DNA of 64,000 bases from assembly GCA_002007745.1 (NCBI GenBank), contig CP019882.1, positions 3,286,001-3,350,000 of the forward strand. The letters are read 5' to 3'. Of the stretch, positions 18,820-28,639 are shown in pieces; position 1 is the first letter of the stretch, and every line of letters starts with the position of its first letter. The position numbers were made by a program, and so were the translations under genes. The stretch is from Mycolicibacterium litorale (GTDB lineage Bacteria; Actinomycetota; Actinomycetes; Mycobacteriales; Mycobacteriaceae). Below the pieces are notes generated by a model. The model worked only from the letters and a program-made list of their open reading frames with translations, was not told the origin of the DNA and made no database searches.

Positions 18820-19746
18820 ATGTCGGCCATGAGCCGACTTGTCGTCATCACCACCGGGGGGACGATCGCGACCAGCGCCGACACCGACGGAGTGCTGCGC
18901 CCGGTCCGCACCGGCGCCGACCTGACTGCCGGGTTGGACGCCCAGGTGGTGGACCTCTTCACGCTGGACAGCTCGCAGCTGACCCCGGCCGAGTGGGTGC
19001 GCATCGGCAGCGCGGTCACCGACGCCGCCGGCGACGCCGACGGCATCGTCGTCACCCACGGCACCGACACCATGGAAGAAACCGCCCTGTGGCTGGAGCT
19101 CACCTACAACGGTGCCGCACCGGTGGTCCTGACCGGGGCGGCGCGGTCCGCCGACGACCCGAATCCGGACGGCCCGGCCAACCTGCGCGACGCGCTCGTG
19201 GTGGCTGCCAGCCCCCAGGCGCGGGAACTGGGTGTTCTGGTCTGCTTCGCCGGAGCGGTCCTGCCGGCTCTGGGCACCACGAAGGTGGGTGGCCCCGGCC
19301 TGTTCGGCGGCCGGCCGCCGGTGGGGTCGGTGGCCAACGGCACGTTCACCGTGACCGGCACCAAACAGCGGGCCTACCTGGGCGAGGTGAGCGACGTTGC
19401 GCGGGTCGACATCGTGGCGGCCTACCCCGGCGCGGACGGGACCGCGCTGGACGCGTTCGTCGCGGCCGGCGCCCGCGGACTGGTCGTGGAGGCGATGGGT
19501 GCCGGCAACGTCGGCAATCCGGTGGTCGCGGCGGTGGGACGGGCCTGCGCCCGGGGATTGGCAGTGGCGGTGACCACCCGGGTGCCCGGTGGGAGTACCA
19601 GCACGGCCTACGGGCCCGGACACGACCTGGTGGGCGCCGGAGCGGTGATGACACCGGGATTGCGCAGCAGCCAGGCCCGGGTGCTGCTGATGGCGGCGCT
19701 GGGGCTGGGACTACCCGTGGCCGATGTCATCGCCCGCTGGGGCTGA
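18820..19746 (+). CDS. ansA: L-asparaginase, type I-like
   Basis: Hydrolyses L-asparagine to aspartate and ammonia. 308 residues with this start. Both catalytic triads are visible: TGGTIATS at residues 12-19 (nucleophilic Thr) and [12 protein letters not shown] near 85 (Thr-Asp), with the second half carrying the AGNVGN and PGGSTST stretches of the C-terminal domain. Three in-frame ATG codons occur at 18817, 18820 and 18829; the second has the best spacing from GGGAG. No signal peptide, so cytoplasmic as read. The last 36 bases overlap the 3' end of the convergent dinB. Confidence 0.93.
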   Translation: MSAMSRLVVITTGGTIATSADTDGVLRPVRTGADLTAGLDAQVVDLFTLDSSQLTPAEWVRIGSAVTDAAGDADGIVVTHGTDTMEETALWLELTYNGAAPVVLTGAARSADDPNPDGPANLRDALVVAASPQARELGVLVCFAGAVLPALGTTKVGGPGLFGGRPPVGSVANGTFTVTGTKQRAYLGEVSDVARVDIVAAYPGADGTALDAFVAAGARGLVVEAMGAGNVGNPVVAAVGRACARGLAVAVTTRVPGGSTSTAYGPGHDLVGAGAVMTPGLRSSQARVLLMAALGLGLPVADVIARWG

Positions 19747-21083
19747 GCGGGCCAGGTCGTCCAGGTACTCGCGCCAGTCCAGGCTGTCGACGGGGTTGGC
19801 GCGGGTCAGATCGGGGTTGTCGGCGGCGAACGTGCGCATGACGCCCGGGCCCGAACTACGGGTTTCGAAGCGCACAGTCACCACGCCGTGACCGGCACCC
19901 TGTACCCAGCCGTGGCCGAGGTCGGGATGGCTGACGTCGTCGCCGATGCGCCAGCCGCCGGCGTCGGGGGCCGGTTCCGGTACCGGCATCTGGGTGTCGG
20001 ACAGTTCCAGCTGCTGCTGCTCGAGGTCGGGGAACAACGACTCCTGCCGGACATCGGAGAGTCCGGAAAAGCCAACGCCGAGAAGGCGAATGGGGCCGAC
20101 CTCGCGGGGTCGAGCAACAGCCTGCGGGCAGTCGCGGTGAGCGTGCCGGCGTCGCCGGTCGCATACGGCAGCGTGGCCGAGCGGGTCAGCGTGCTCATGT
20201 CGGACTTCTTCAGTTTCACTGTCACGGTGCGGGCACCGCGGCCGTCTCGCTCCAGGCGCCGCTGGGCGTGCTCGGCGATCGGCCCGACGGCGTCACGCAG
20301 TTGCTCGATGGTGGTCAGGTCGGCCGGGAACGTCGACTCGGCGCTGATCTGTTTGGCCTCCGCACGCTCCACAACGGGCCGGTCGTCGATGCCGCGGGCC
20401 AACCGGTGCAATGCGGGACCGATGGTGGCGCCGAGGATGCTTGCGGCTTCGGCATCGGACAGCGCGGCCAGCTGCCCGATGGTCTCGATCCCGAGCCGGT
20501 GCAGCTTCTCCTCGGCCACCGGACCGATGCCCCACAGCCGCCGTACCGGCAGGCCGTCGAGCAGCCGGACCTCCTCGTCGCGGCGAATGACCCGCAGCCC
20601 GTCCGGTTTGCCCAAGTCCGAGGCGATCTTGGCGATCTGCTTACCTGACCCGGCACCCACCGAGGCCACCAGACCGGTCTCCTCCCGCACCCGCCGCCGC
20701 AGCCGGGCACCGAACTCCTCGACCTGCTCGGCGGTGGCGCCGACCAACTCGGCGGGCTCGCCGAACGCTTCGTCGAAGGACAGCTGTTCGAGGACCGGCA
20801 CCATGGTGCGCACCGTGTCGAGCACTCGGCGGCTGGCCACGCCGTAGACCACCCCACGCGGCGGCAGCACCACCGCACCCGCGCCCACCATCCGGCGGGC
20901 CTGGTGCATGGGCATCGCCGAACGCGCACCGAACACCCTGGCCTCGTAACTGGCGCCGGCCACCACACCGCGACCACCCAAGCCGCCGACCAGCACGGGA
21001 CGCCCGCGCAGCGTCGGGCGGGTCAGCTGTTCGACGGACGCGAAGAACGCGTCCATGTCGAAGTGCAGCACCCAGCGCTCCAC
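19711..21083 (-). pseudogene. dinB: DNA polymerase IV (DinB), with a 1-base frameshift near the 3' end
   Basis: Y-family translesion polymerase. From GTG 21083 the reading gives the catalytic core: [12 protein letters not shown] (metal Asp), LSFDEAFGE (Asp-Glu pair) near residue 105, the thumb, and most of the little finger. At about 20101-20110 the frame breaks: the coding strand reads GACCCCGCGAGGTC, after which the open frame runs on in nonsense to a stop at 19878. One added base restores [19 protein letters not shown], the expected little-finger end, and the frame continues through [13 protein letters not shown] to TAG at 19711, about 457 residues in all. So the gene is complete apart from one missing base. 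It could be a real mutation, losing the last third of the little finger and the clamp-binding region, or a sequence error; see the matching lesions in two other genes here. Confidence 0.9.
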
Positions 21084-21097
21084 GAACCCGCCGCGTC

Positions 21098-21985
21098 CTA
21101 GTCGGGTTCGGACAGCAGGGCAGCGGTCGCGCGCTTGATCTCCGCCTCGGCGGCGGGGTCGAGCGTCGGGTAGTGCGGGTCGATCCGGCGCAGGGTCTCG
21201 AGCAGCACCGCCGAGGTGGACAGGTGACTGAACCACTTGTGATCGGCCGGGATCACATACCACGGCGCCCACGGGGTGCTGGTGTGAGTGAGCATGGCGG
21301 AGAACGCATCCTGGTATTCGTCCCAGTGCGCACGCTCGGTCAGATCGTCGGTGGAGAACTTCCAGTTCTTCTCCGGCACCTCCAGGCGCTGCAGGAAGCG
21401 CCGCTTCTGCTCGGCCTTGGACACGTTGAGGAAGAGTTTCACGATCACCGTGCCGTTGTCGCACAGATAGTGCTCCCACTCGTTGATCTCGCGGTAGCGC
21501 CGGGCCCAGAGATCGCTGAGCCCACCGTCGGCGACCGGCGGCCATAACAACTCCGGATGCACCCTGGTGATCAGGACGTTCTCGTAATGCGACCGGTTGA
21601 ACACGGCGATGCGCCCGAGCCGCGGCAACACCCGCTGATGACGCCACAGATAGTCGTGGGAGCGTTCGACATCGGTCGGGGCCTTGAAGCTGTACACGTC
21701 GACACCTTCGGGGTTCAGCCCGCTCATGACGTGTTTGATGGTGCCGTCCTTGCCCGCAGCGTCGATGGCCTGCAGCACGATCAGCAGCGCACGATCGGCC
21801 TGCGCGAAGAACCGGTCCTGCAGCTCCTCCAATTGCGCCTTGGCTTCGGCCAGCGCCGCGGCGCCGCCATCCTTGCCCAGCGCACCGTCGTGGCGGGCGG
21901 GATCGAAGTCCCGCCCGATGTTGACCCCTGCACCCGGCGTCACCCGAGCGGCTCCCGCCAGCTCGGCCCATCGGCTCGACACCAT
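21098..21985 (-). CDS. ppk2: Polyphosphate kinase 2 family protein
   Basis: A 295-residue PPK2-type kinase that transfers phosphate between polyphosphate and nucleoside phosphates in the cytoplasm. The Walker A motif is in [14 protein letters not shown] near residue 75, the Walker B/lid region in [16 protein letters not shown], and the conserved [24 protein letters not shown] block follows (key part [11 protein letters not shown]). The single-domain length and motif set point to class I or III (AMP or ADP phosphorylation); I cannot decide between them. It starts with ATG at 21985 after an AGAGAG stretch. dinB begins 14 bases downstream on the same strand, and ileS ends 33 bases upstream, so all three may share transcripts. 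Confidence 0.9.
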   Translation of the reverse strand: MVSSRWAELAGAARVTPGAGVNIGRDFDPARHDGALGKDGGAAALAEAKAQLEELQDRFFAQADRALLIVLQAIDAAGKDGTIKHVMSGLNPEGVDVYSFKAPTDVERSHDYLWRHQRVLPRLGRIAVFNRSHYENVLITRVHPELLWPPVADGGLSDLWARRYREINEWEHYLCDNGTVIVKLFLNVSKAEQKRRFLQRLEVPEKNWKFSTDDLTERAHWDEYQDAFSAMLTHTSTPWAPWYVIPADHKWFSHLSTSAVLLETLRRIDPHYPTLDPAAEAEIKRATAALLSEPD

Positions 21986-22018
21986 GACTCTCCCGGACTC
22001 TCTCCGGACTCCCGCCTG

Positions 22019-25000
22019 CTAGACCTGTTTGGCGATCGCCACCCGGACCTTATCGCCGATCTCCACCCCGTCGGCCGGTTCACCGAATTCGAAGGAGGTG
22101 GCCAAGATTTCGTTGGCGATGAGGTCGCGGTGCGTGCGGGCCCACTCGGCCTTGTCACCGGGGACCGACATCGTCACCGAAATCCGGTCACTGACGTCCA
22201 GACCGGTCGACTTGCGCAGGTCCTGCAACTCGCGGATGCGGTCTTTGGCCCAGCCCTCGGCCTCCAACTCCGGGGTGACGGTGCCGTCCAGCACCACCAG
22301 CCCCGCGCCATCGGGCAGGGCAGCGGTCCATTCGGGGTCGGCGGCCACCAGTCGCGAGCTGTACTCCTCGGCGGTCAGCACCACGTCACCCGCGGTCAGC
22401 GTGCCGTCCGGATTGAGCACGCCGTTGCCGGCCTTGACGGTCTTGATCGCATCCTGCACCGCCTTGCCCAGCCGCGGACCGGCCGCGCGGGCGTTGACCG
22501 TCAGCTCGAAGCGGCCGTAGGCCGGCACGTCGTCGCTGAGCTCGACGGCCTTGACGTTCAATTCGTCGGCGATCAGGTCCGTGAACGGCGCAAGAGCCGA
22601 CGGATTATCCACCGCGACAGTCAATTTCGGCAAGGGCAGCCGCACCCGCAGCTTGTTGGCCTTGCGCAGCGAGGACGCTGTCGAACACACCTCACGCACC
22701 TGGTCCATCGCGGCCACCAGCGCGGCGTCGCGCGGCAGCACATCGGCCTCGGACTCTCCCGTCGCTTCGCTCGCCCCGGCAGGCCAGTCGGTCAGGTGCA
22801 CCGAACGGTCGCCGGTCAATCCGCGCCAGATCACCTCGGTGGCCATCGGCAGCAGCGGCGCGGCCAGCCGGGTGGTGATCTCCAGCACCGTGTGCAGGGT
22901 GTCGATGGCATCGGCGTCTTCGGTCCAGAACCGCGAACGTGACCGCCGCACATACCAGTTGGTGAGCGCTTCGGTGAACTGCCGCAACTGCTCGCAGGCA
23001 CCGGAGATGTCACACACGTCCAGCGCGGCGGTCAGATCATCGCGCAACTCGGCGAGCTTGGCCAGGATGTACCGGTCCAGCACATGGGTCGAATCCGTGC
23101 GCCAGGTACCGACTTTCGGCGCGTAGAGCGTCAGGAAGCTGTAGGCGTTCCACAGCGGCAACAGAACCTGCCGAACACCCTCGCGGATGCCCTGCTCGGT
23201 GACGACCAGGTTCCCGCCACGCAGGATCGGCGATGCCATCAGGAACCACCGCATGGCGTCGGAGCCGTCGCGGTCGAACACCTCGTTGACATCGGGATAG
23301 TTGCGCAGCGACTTGCTCATCTTCTGACCGTCGTTGCCCAGCACGATGCCGTGCGACACACAGGTCTTGAACGCCGGCCGGTCGAACAGTGCGGTGGCCA
23401 GCACATGCAGGGTGTAGAACCAGCCGCGGGTCTGGCCGATGTACTCGACGATGAAATCGCCGGGGAAATGCGCTTCGGAGTCGCTGCCGCCCAGGAACCA
23501 GTCCTCGTTCTCGAACGGATAATGCACCTGCGCATAGGGCATGGAACCGGAGTCGAACCACACGTCGAAGACGTCCTCGATGCGCCGCATCGTCGAGTTT
23601 CCGGTGGGGTCATCGGGATTCGGCCGGGTCAGCTCGTCGATGTAGGGCCGGTGCAGATTGTCCGGCCGCACCCCGAAGTCGCGCTCCAACTCATCGAGGC
23701 TGCCGTAGACGTCGGTGCGCGGGTGCGCCGGGTCGTCGGACACCCACACCGGAATCGGCGTGCCCCAGTAGCGGTTCCGCGAGATCGACCAATCCCTGGC
23801 ACCGGACAGCCACTTGCCGAACTGGCCGTCCTTGACGTGTTCGGGGTACCAGGTGATCTCCTGGTTGAGTTCGACCATCCGGTCCCGGAACTCGGTGACC
23901 TTGACGAACCACGACGACACCGCGCGGTAGATCAGCGGGTTACGGCAGCGCCAGCAGTGCGGGTAGGAGTGCTCATAGGTTTCGTGCCGGACAAGCACAG
24001 GCGCGTTGACGGCCGCGGCGCCGGTGCCGTTCTTGAGGTCTCGGATGATCTGCGGGTTGGCGTCGAAGACATGCTGGCCCTGGTAGTCCGCAACGGTCGC
24101 GTCGAACCGGCCCTTGGAGTCGACCGGGGTGACCGGCACGATGCCCACGGTGTCGGTGGTGGCTTTGTCGTCCTCGCCGTAGGCGGGTGCCATGTGCACC
24201 ACGCCGGTGCCGTCCTCGGTGGTCACGAAGTCGCCGCGCAACACCTGGAAGTCCGGTGACTCCGCGCTGGAGTCCATGAAATACGGGAAAGGCGGCAGGT
24301 AGCGCAGACCCAGGAGTTGCTCGCCGGGCAGCGTGGCCAGAACCTCGGGCTCCTCCCCCAGCTCGCGGGCGTACGCGGCGAGGCGCGCCTGCGCCAGCAC
24401 GTAGCGCCGGTCGTCGGACCGGACCACCACATACGTGACCGCCGGGTTGACCGCGACAGCCTGGTTGGACGGCAGCGTCCACGGCGTCGTCGTCCAGATC
24501 AACAGGTAGGCGCCATCAAGGTCGGAGCCGGGCTGATTGATCCGGTACCCGACGGTGATCGCCGGATCCTGGCGGCTCTGATAGACGTCGTCGTCCATCC
24601 GCAACTCGTGGCTCGACAGCGGGGTCTCGTCGTTCCAGCAGTACGGCAGCACCCGCACGCCCTGGTAGGCCAGGCCCTCGTCCCACAACTGCTTGAACGC
24701 CCAGATCACCGATTCCATGAAGGACAGGTCCAGGGTCTTGTAGTCGTTGTCGAAGTCGACCCAGCGGGCCTGGCGGGTGACGTAGTCGCGCCACTCGCCG
24801 GTGTACTTGAGCACCGAAGCCCGGCAGGCGTCGTTGAACTTCTCGATGCCCATCTCTTCGATCTGGGCCTTGTCGGTGATGCCGAGCTGGCGCTGCACCT
24901 CCAGCTCGGCGGGCAATCCGTGGGTGTCCCAGCCGAACCGGCGTTCCACCTTGTAGCCGCGCATCGTGCGATATCGCGGGACGATGTCCTTGACGTATCC

Positions 25001-25198
25001 GGTGAGCAGGTGGCCGTAGTGCGGCAGGCCGTTGGCGAATGGCGGGCCGTCGTAGAAGACGTATTCCGGGGCGCCCTCGCGGCGGCTGATGCTGGCACGG
25101 AATGTGTCGTCGCTCGCCCAGTAGTCGAGGACCTCGCGCTCGAGCGCGGGGAAGTTGGGTGAGCCACCAGTTGGCTTGGGGTAACCGTTCTCGGTCAC
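22019..25198 (-). CDS. ileS: Isoleucyl-tRNA synthetase
   Basis: Class Ia aminoacyl-tRNA synthetase, 1059 residues, typical for the long actinobacterial form. The HIGH-type motif is [11 protein letters not shown] near residue 55, the editing (CP1) domain occupies about 200-400, and the KMSKS motif is [15 protein letters not shown] near 625. A C-terminal anticodon-binding domain follows. The GTG start at 25198 gives the usual MTENGYPKP opening; AGGAGA lies 12 bases upstream, within the T-box leader that should control translation in response to uncharged tRNA-Ile. The protein is intact across its length. Confidence 0.97.
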   Translation of the reverse strand: MTENGYPKPTGGSPNFPALEREVLDYWASDDTFRASISRREGAPEYVFYDGPPFANGLPHYGHLLTGYVKDIVPRYRTMRGYKVERRFGWDTHGLPAELEVQRQLGITDKAQIEEMGIEKFNDACRASVLKYTGEWRDYVTRQARWVDFDNDYKTLDLSFMESVIWAFKQLWDEGLAYQGVRVLPYCWNDETPLSSHELRMDDDVYQSRQDPAITVGYRINQPGSDLDGAYLLIWTTTPWTLPSNQAVAVNPAVTYVVVRSDDRRYVLAQARLAAYARELGEEPEVLATLPGEQLLGLRYLPPFPYFMDSSAESPDFQVLRGDFVTTEDGTGVVHMAPAYGEDDKATTDTVGIVPVTPVDSKGRFDATVADYQGQHVFDANPQIIRDLKNGTGAAAVNAPVLVRHETYEHSYPHCWRCRNPLIYRAVSSWFVKVTEFRDRMVELNQEITWYPEHVKDGQFGKWLSGARDWSISRNRYWGTPIPVWVSDDPAHPRTDVYGSLDELERDFGVRPDNLHRPYIDELTRPNPDDPTGNSTMRRIEDVFDVWFDSGSMPYAQVHYPFENEDWFLGGSDSEAHFPGDFIVEYIGQTRGWFYTLHVLATALFDRPAFKTCVSHGIVLGNDGQKMSKSLRNYPDVNEVFDRDGSDAMRWFLMASPILRGGNLVVTEQGIREGVRQVLLPLWNAYSFLTLYAPKVGTWRTDSTHVLDRYILAKLAELRDDLTAALDVCDISGACEQLRQFTEALTNWYVRRSRSRFWTEDADAIDTLHTVLEITTRLAAPLLPMATEVIWRGLTGDRSVHLTDWPAGASEATGESEADVLPRDAALVAAMDQVREVCSTASSLRKANKLRVRLPLPKLTVAVDNPSALAPFTDLIADELNVKAVELSDDVPAYGRFELTVNARAAGPRLGKAVQDAIKTVKAGNGVLNPDGTLTAGDVVLTAEEYSSRLVAADPEWTAALPDGAGLVVLDGTVTPELEAEGWAKDRIRELQDLRKSTGLDVSDRISVTMSVPGDKAEWARTHRDLIANEILATSFEFGEPADGVEIGDKVRVAIAKQV

Positions 25199-25400
25199 GT
25201 GCGCGTCCGTCTCCTGTGCCAGATGCCTGGACACGGGGACGACGACGCGCCGGTGCGCGAGCGCCGCGGTACCACCCCGCTTACGCACGCGAACGTGCGT
25301 CGCTCATTGCAGGCTGTGACGGGCCTGCCCGTTCGGTTCTACTGGGCTGATCAGCCGTTCTTCCGAAGACTCCCCGGTGATGGCCGGATCGACGCCGCTT
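25199..25400 (-). promoter_or_regulatory. ileS T-box riboswitch, ultrashort stem I type
   Basis: The leader RNA between the predicted promoter and ileS carries the T-box core GGTGGTACCGCG at 25265-25276 (minus strand), which pairs with the tRNA 3' end. Near its 5' end a short hairpin, CCGG-CCATCA-CCGG, puts an ATC isoleucine codon (25379-25381) in the terminal loop, the arrangement known for ultrashort stem I T-boxes of actinobacterial ileS. The conserved AGTAGAACCGAACGGG stretch lies between. There is no terminator-like U-run; AGGAGA near 25211-25215 is at the 3' end, so translational control is expected. Confidence 0.93.
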
Positions 25401-25406
25401 GGTGCG

Positions 25407-25412
25407 ATTCTA
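25407..25412 (-). promoter_or_regulatory. -10 box TAGAAT for the ileS T-box transcript
   Basis: Minus-strand TAGAAT fits TANNNT and would start the transcript near 25400, just before the first T-box hairpin. The spacing to the riboswitch elements makes this the most likely ileS promoter. Confidence 0.6.
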
Positions 25413-25430
25413 GCCGCCGGCGCGGTCCGG

Positions 25431-26018
25431 TCAGACCGGGGTGGCCTCCGAGGTCAGGCCGATCAAGCCGAGCCGGAACTGAGCCGCGAGCTCTTCGACG
25501 GTGCAGCGGTCCAACCGGCGAGCGTCATACCACCAGTCCATCTGCAGCACGCCGTCGCCGCGGTAGGCGAGCACACCGACAGCGGGCCCGTCGGCGATCT
25601 GCAGCGGGCCGAGCGACGGCTCCGGCGGTAGGCCGAGATAGGAGAACACCACGTCGGCCGGCACGTTCGTGACCTGACGGGCCGGGGTCAGCGCCTGCTG
25701 CACGTCGGTGAGCATGGCGTTGGCATCCAGACCGCTTTCGATGGCGCAGCAGAGCCGAATGGGCTGGACCGTGGTGAGCCCGCTGACGGTGACGACCCCG
25801 ACACCGATGGTCCGGGCGATCGCCCGGCCCAGCGCGGCCAGCAGGAGCTCTTCGATACCGAGCCCGGCTGCCTCAACGGCTCCGTCGAGTTCGGCGGTGA
25901 TTTCACGGGAGAGCGGCACAGATAAACGGAACACATCCTCTGGTCGTGCCGGACCAGAGATCTCGTCGTCGACTACCCGCACATTGCTAGACGGGTAGGT
26001 CGCGGGAGGAGCAACCAT
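25431..26018 (-). CDS. Orphan C-terminal-lobe condensation-domain-like protein
   Basis: A 195-residue soluble protein that resembles only the C-terminal lobe of NRPS condensation domains and Pap-type acyltransferases: a helix pair (LGIEELLLAALGRAIARTIG), a strand like the GREP/SGL region, the bridging segment ADVVFSYLGLPPE, and a closing pattern LQMDWWYDARRLDRCTVEELAAQFRLGL (key part MDWWYDARRLD). The N-terminal lobe and the HxxxDG catalytic motif are absent, so acyl transfer on its own is not expected. It might complement another subunit or bind a ligand; that is inference. ATG 26018 is chosen because a -10-like TACGGT ends six bases upstream, giving a leaderless start; ATG 26024 is the alternative. 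Divergent from the HTH gene. Confidence 0.7.
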   Translation of the reverse strand: MVAPPATYPSSNVRVVDDEISGPARPEDVFRLSVPLSREITAELDGAVEAAGLGIEELLLAALGRAIARTIGVGVVTVSGLTTVQPIRLCCAIESGLDANAMLTDVQQALTPARQVTNVPADVVFSYLGLPPEPSLGPLQIADGPAVGVLAYRGDGVLQMDWWYDARRLDRCTVEELAAQFRLGLIGLTSEATPV

Positions 26019-26024
26019 GCCCAT

Positions 26025-26147
26025 ACCGTAGCGGGCGCCTCCCAATAATGGGAGACCAATCCCAAAACCGTGACGACCGTGTCAATTAAATGGTCATATT
26101 CTCGTCTGCCGTTGCCAATACCCATTACCGGGAGTTCGGGTTATTCT
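26025..26147. promoter_or_regulatory. Divergent promoter pair with a matching 14-bp element beside each -10 box
   Basis: Leftward -10 is TACGGT (26025-26030, minus) and rightward -10 is TATTCT (26142-26147), each six bases from its start codon. Eight bases behind the first lies CCCATTATTGGGAG (minus strand, 26039-26052; part of the dyad CTCCCA-ATAA-TGGGAG, 26039-26054). Seven bases behind the second lies CCCATTACCGGGAG (26121-26134). The two elements agree at 12 of 14 bases and have the same orientation relative to their promoters. The HTH protein encoded here is the obvious candidate ligand. Confidence 0.65.
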
Positions 26148-26153
26148 TCAGGC

Positions 26154-26510
26154 GTGCCCCGCACCGACGAAAACGGCCGCCAGCTCAAAACCCTGCTCGA
26201 CTACCTCCTCGACGGAGATATCGAAGCCAAGGACATCTACGAGGCGCTGAACATCTCGAGCAGCACCTACTACCGGCGGGTCAAGGAGCGCGACTATCCC
26301 AACGCCGAGGAGTTGCGTTTGGTGGCCGGACGATTCGGCCTGAGCTACCCCGATCTGCAAGTGCGATTCGGCCTTATGAGCCGCGAAGAACTCCGCCAAT
26401 ACGTCGAATCCGCGCCATTTACGGTCGCGACAATTGACGCACCGATAGCCACCCGCATTCCGGTGAAACTTTCGCAATTGACCGCGCGGGCGGATGCTCC
26501 CCCGCTGTAG
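26154..26510 (+). CDS. Small HTH transcriptional regulator
   Basis: A 118-residue protein with a helix-turn-helix of the XRE-like kind: LKTLLDYLLDGDIEAKDIYEALNISSSTYYRRVKERDYPNAEEL, with the recognition helix around SSSTYYRRVKE (residues 32-42), then a second helical part (LRLVAGRFGLSYPDLQVRFG) and a C-terminal tail without recognised domain. Longer upstream readings lack coding character; GTG 26154 is chosen because TATTCT ends six bases before it, which fits a leaderless message. It is divergent from the condensation-lobe gene and 36 bases upstream of a membrane protein gene on the same strand, so it probably controls this locus and itself. Confidence 0.78.
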   Translation: MPRTDENGRQLKTLLDYLLDGDIEAKDIYEALNISSSTYYRRVKERDYPNAEELRLVAGRFGLSYPDLQVRFGLMSREELRQYVESAPFTVATIDAPIATRIPVKLSQLTARADAPPL

Positions 26511-26546
26511 TATTTGCTGAAGCAATTCGGGGGTTAAGGCAGCGGC

Positions 26547-27281
26547 ATGGCTCTTGGCGCACTAATCGCGATCACCATCGCCTGTATCGGGTGGAGTCTG
26601 TGGATTCGGAGGGTCACCTGGTCGTGCCGATGGGAAGTGGCCGCGACGCTCAACATCGGCTTGCAGGGCGCCGCCATCCTGCTGATGTCACCGTGGGCGT
26701 CGGAGACCGTCGGCCGGCTGCTGCACGCGGTAACCGGCGTGTGGAACCTCGAGGACTACATCGGCCACGACTGCTATGTCGTGGCCGCCTCGGCGATCGT
26801 GTACAACGCGCTGGGCCGGCTCCAAGACGACAACGCCACTCAGGCGGCCTTCAAACAATGGGTCGAACGCCCCGCCACGCTGTGCATTCCGCTGCTGCTG
26901 GCGGCGTTCTCGGCGGGTAACGGCGCCGCGATCTACCGGGCCGACTTCTTCACCGTGCCAACCGACGTCTGGTTGTCCGCCTATTGGCTGCTGCTGTGCG
27001 GGACCCTGATCTACCTGCTCGGCTACGGCGCGCGGGCACTGCTGGTGTTGCGCAGGGACCCGCGGTCGAGGGTGATCGCCAATGTGTACCTGGCGGCATC
27101 GGCAAGCGGAATCGTCGCCTGCACCGTGCGCATCATCACCGCCTACGTGCCCGCCTTCCAGGACCTCGAAGGGGGCACCCTGGTCTGGTTCTTCGCCTGC
27201 ACCTGCGGCGCCGGTTTCGCCCTGGCGTCGGCCCACTCCTGGCGGATCAAGACCCGGTGGTTCAGCAGGACCTCCCACTGA
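26547..27281 (+). CDS. Polytopic membrane protein paired with the HTH regulator
   Basis: A 244-residue membrane protein with about seven hydrophobic segments and short loops, ending in a basic cytoplasmic tail (HSWRIKTRWFSRTSH). The pairing of a small HTH gene with a seven-segment membrane protein resembles actinobacterial pairs sometimes labelled MAB_1171c-like putative transporters, but this match is from memory and weak. No catalytic motif was found. It starts with ATG 26547 36 bases after the regulator gene and is followed after 33 bases by the glycosyltransferase, so it is probably part of one rightward operon with the GT and Gap genes. Confidence 0.62.
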   Translation: MALGALIAITIACIGWSLWIRRVTWSCRWEVAATLNIGLQGAAILLMSPWASETVGRLLHAVTGVWNLEDYIGHDCYVVAASAIVYNALGRLQDDNATQAAFKQWVERPATLCIPLLLAAFSAGNGAAIYRADFFTVPTDVWLSAYWLLLCGTLIYLLGYGARALLVLRRDPRSRVIANVYLAASASGIVACTVRIITAYVPAFQDLEGGTLVWFFACTCGAGFALASAHSWRIKTRWFSRTSH

Positions 27282-27314
27282 GCACGCTGCCGGCGCAGGA
27301 GATGATGGTGGGCG

Positions 27315-28589
27315 ATGAAATTCGCCGTGACCATCCACGGGACCCGTGGTGATGTCGAACCCTGCGCAGCGCTGGCCCTCGAGCTCGCCCGTCGCGGCCA
27401 CCAGATCACCATGGCCGTACCGCCCAACCTCGTCCCATTCGTCCGGTCCGCAGGTCTGCCGCACATCGTGGCCTACGGGCCGGATTCACAGCAGCAACTG
27501 CAGGGTGACGTATTCGAACGCCCGGACGCGCTGACCGCGGCCAGCCCGTCGGACTGGCTCAAGCTGGGTAACCCGTTGGACGCCGTGCGTAGAGCCCGGG
27601 CGGCCGCCACGCGTGGCTGGGCCGAGATGAGCACGACCCTGGCCGCCCTGGCCGACGGCGCGGATCTGATCGTAACGGGGACCGCGTACCAGGAGATCGC
27701 CGCGAACGTGGCTGAGTCCCAACGTATCCCGATCGCCGAGGTGCACTACTTCCCGGTACGCGCCAACACCGTCGTGCTGCCCGTCCGACTGCCGCTGCCG
27801 GTGGTCGCCAGGGGGTACGCCGTCGGCGAGTGGCTGTACTGGCGGTTGGTGCGCCCCGCCGAAGCCGAGCAGCGGCGCGCACTGGGTCTGCCGGCCGCCA
27901 AATCCCGGCCGGTAGCGCGGATCGTCGACAGCGGGGCACTGGAGATCCAGGCCTACGATCCGGTGTTCTTCCCGGGGCTCGCTGAGGAATGGGACGGGCG
28001 GCGGCCGCTGATCGGGTCGATGACGTTGCAGTTGCCGACCGCCGTCGACGAGGAAGTCGCCTCGTGGATCGCCGATGGCACACCACCGATCTACTTCGGA
28101 TTCGGCAGCATGCCGCTCGACTCGCCGGTCGAGGCCGTTCGGATGATCAGCGAGGTCAGCGCCGAGCTGGGTGAACGAGCTCTGGTCTGCGCGGGCTTCT
28201 CCGAGTTCGACGGCATCGACGCACCCGCCCACGTCAAGCTGGTGGCCTCGGTCAACCACGCCGCGGTGTTCCCGGCCTGCCGGGCCGTCGTGCACCACGG
28301 CGGCGCCGGGACAACGGCCGCCGGGATCCGCGCGGGAGTGCCCACCCTCGTGTTGTGGGTGGCCGCCGAGCAACCGCTGTGGGGCAAACAGGTCCACCGC
28401 CTCGGCATCGGCACAGTACGCCGGTTCTCGGCCACCACCAAGGAATCCCTGCTGGCGGATCTTCGGACCGTCCTGGCCGCTGAAGTCGCAGGTCGGGCCC
28501 GGCAGGTGAGTGCGACGATGCAGAGCCCCACCGCCAGTGTCAGCGCGGCAGCCGACCTCCTCGAAACCGCCGCCCGCAAAGGCCGTTGA
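27315..28589 (+). CDS. GT1-family glycosyltransferase (rhamnosyl/UGT type)
   Basis: A 424-residue GT-B enzyme. The N-terminal domain starts with the family motif FAVTIHGTRGDVEPCAALALELARRGH, and the C-terminal donor-binding domain has the glycolipid-GT signature CRAVVHHGGAGTTAAGIRAGVPTLVLW with the double His and Gly run near residue 325. Relatives are the Gtf enzymes that add deoxysugars to glycopeptidolipids and Rv1524/Rv1526c next to pks5 in M. tuberculosis. It probably decorates the lipid assembled by the nearby PKS and Pap proteins on the cytoplasmic face. Donor and acceptor cannot be read from the sequence. ATG 27315 follows GGAGATG at workable distance. Confidence 0.88.
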   Translation: MKFAVTIHGTRGDVEPCAALALELARRGHQITMAVPPNLVPFVRSAGLPHIVAYGPDSQQQLQGDVFERPDALTAASPSDWLKLGNPLDAVRRARAAATRGWAEMSTTLAALADGADLIVTGTAYQEIAANVAESQRIPIAEVHYFPVRANTVVLPVRLPLPVVARGYAVGEWLYWRLVRPAEAEQRRALGLPAAKSRPVARIVDSGALEIQAYDPVFFPGLAEEWDGRRPLIGSMTLQLPTAVDEEVASWIADGTPPIYFGFGSMPLDSPVEAVRMISEVSAELGERALVCAGFSEFDGIDAPAHVKLVASVNHAAVFPACRAVVHHGGAGTTAAGIRAGVPTLVLWVAAEQPLWGKQVHRLGIGTVRRFSATTKESLLADLRTVLAAEVAGRARQVSATMQSPTASVSAAADLLETAARKGR

Positions 28590-28639
28590 CACCGAATTGG
28601 AGCGGTGGGCGCCTGCCGAGCAGGGTAAGATCGCCGATT

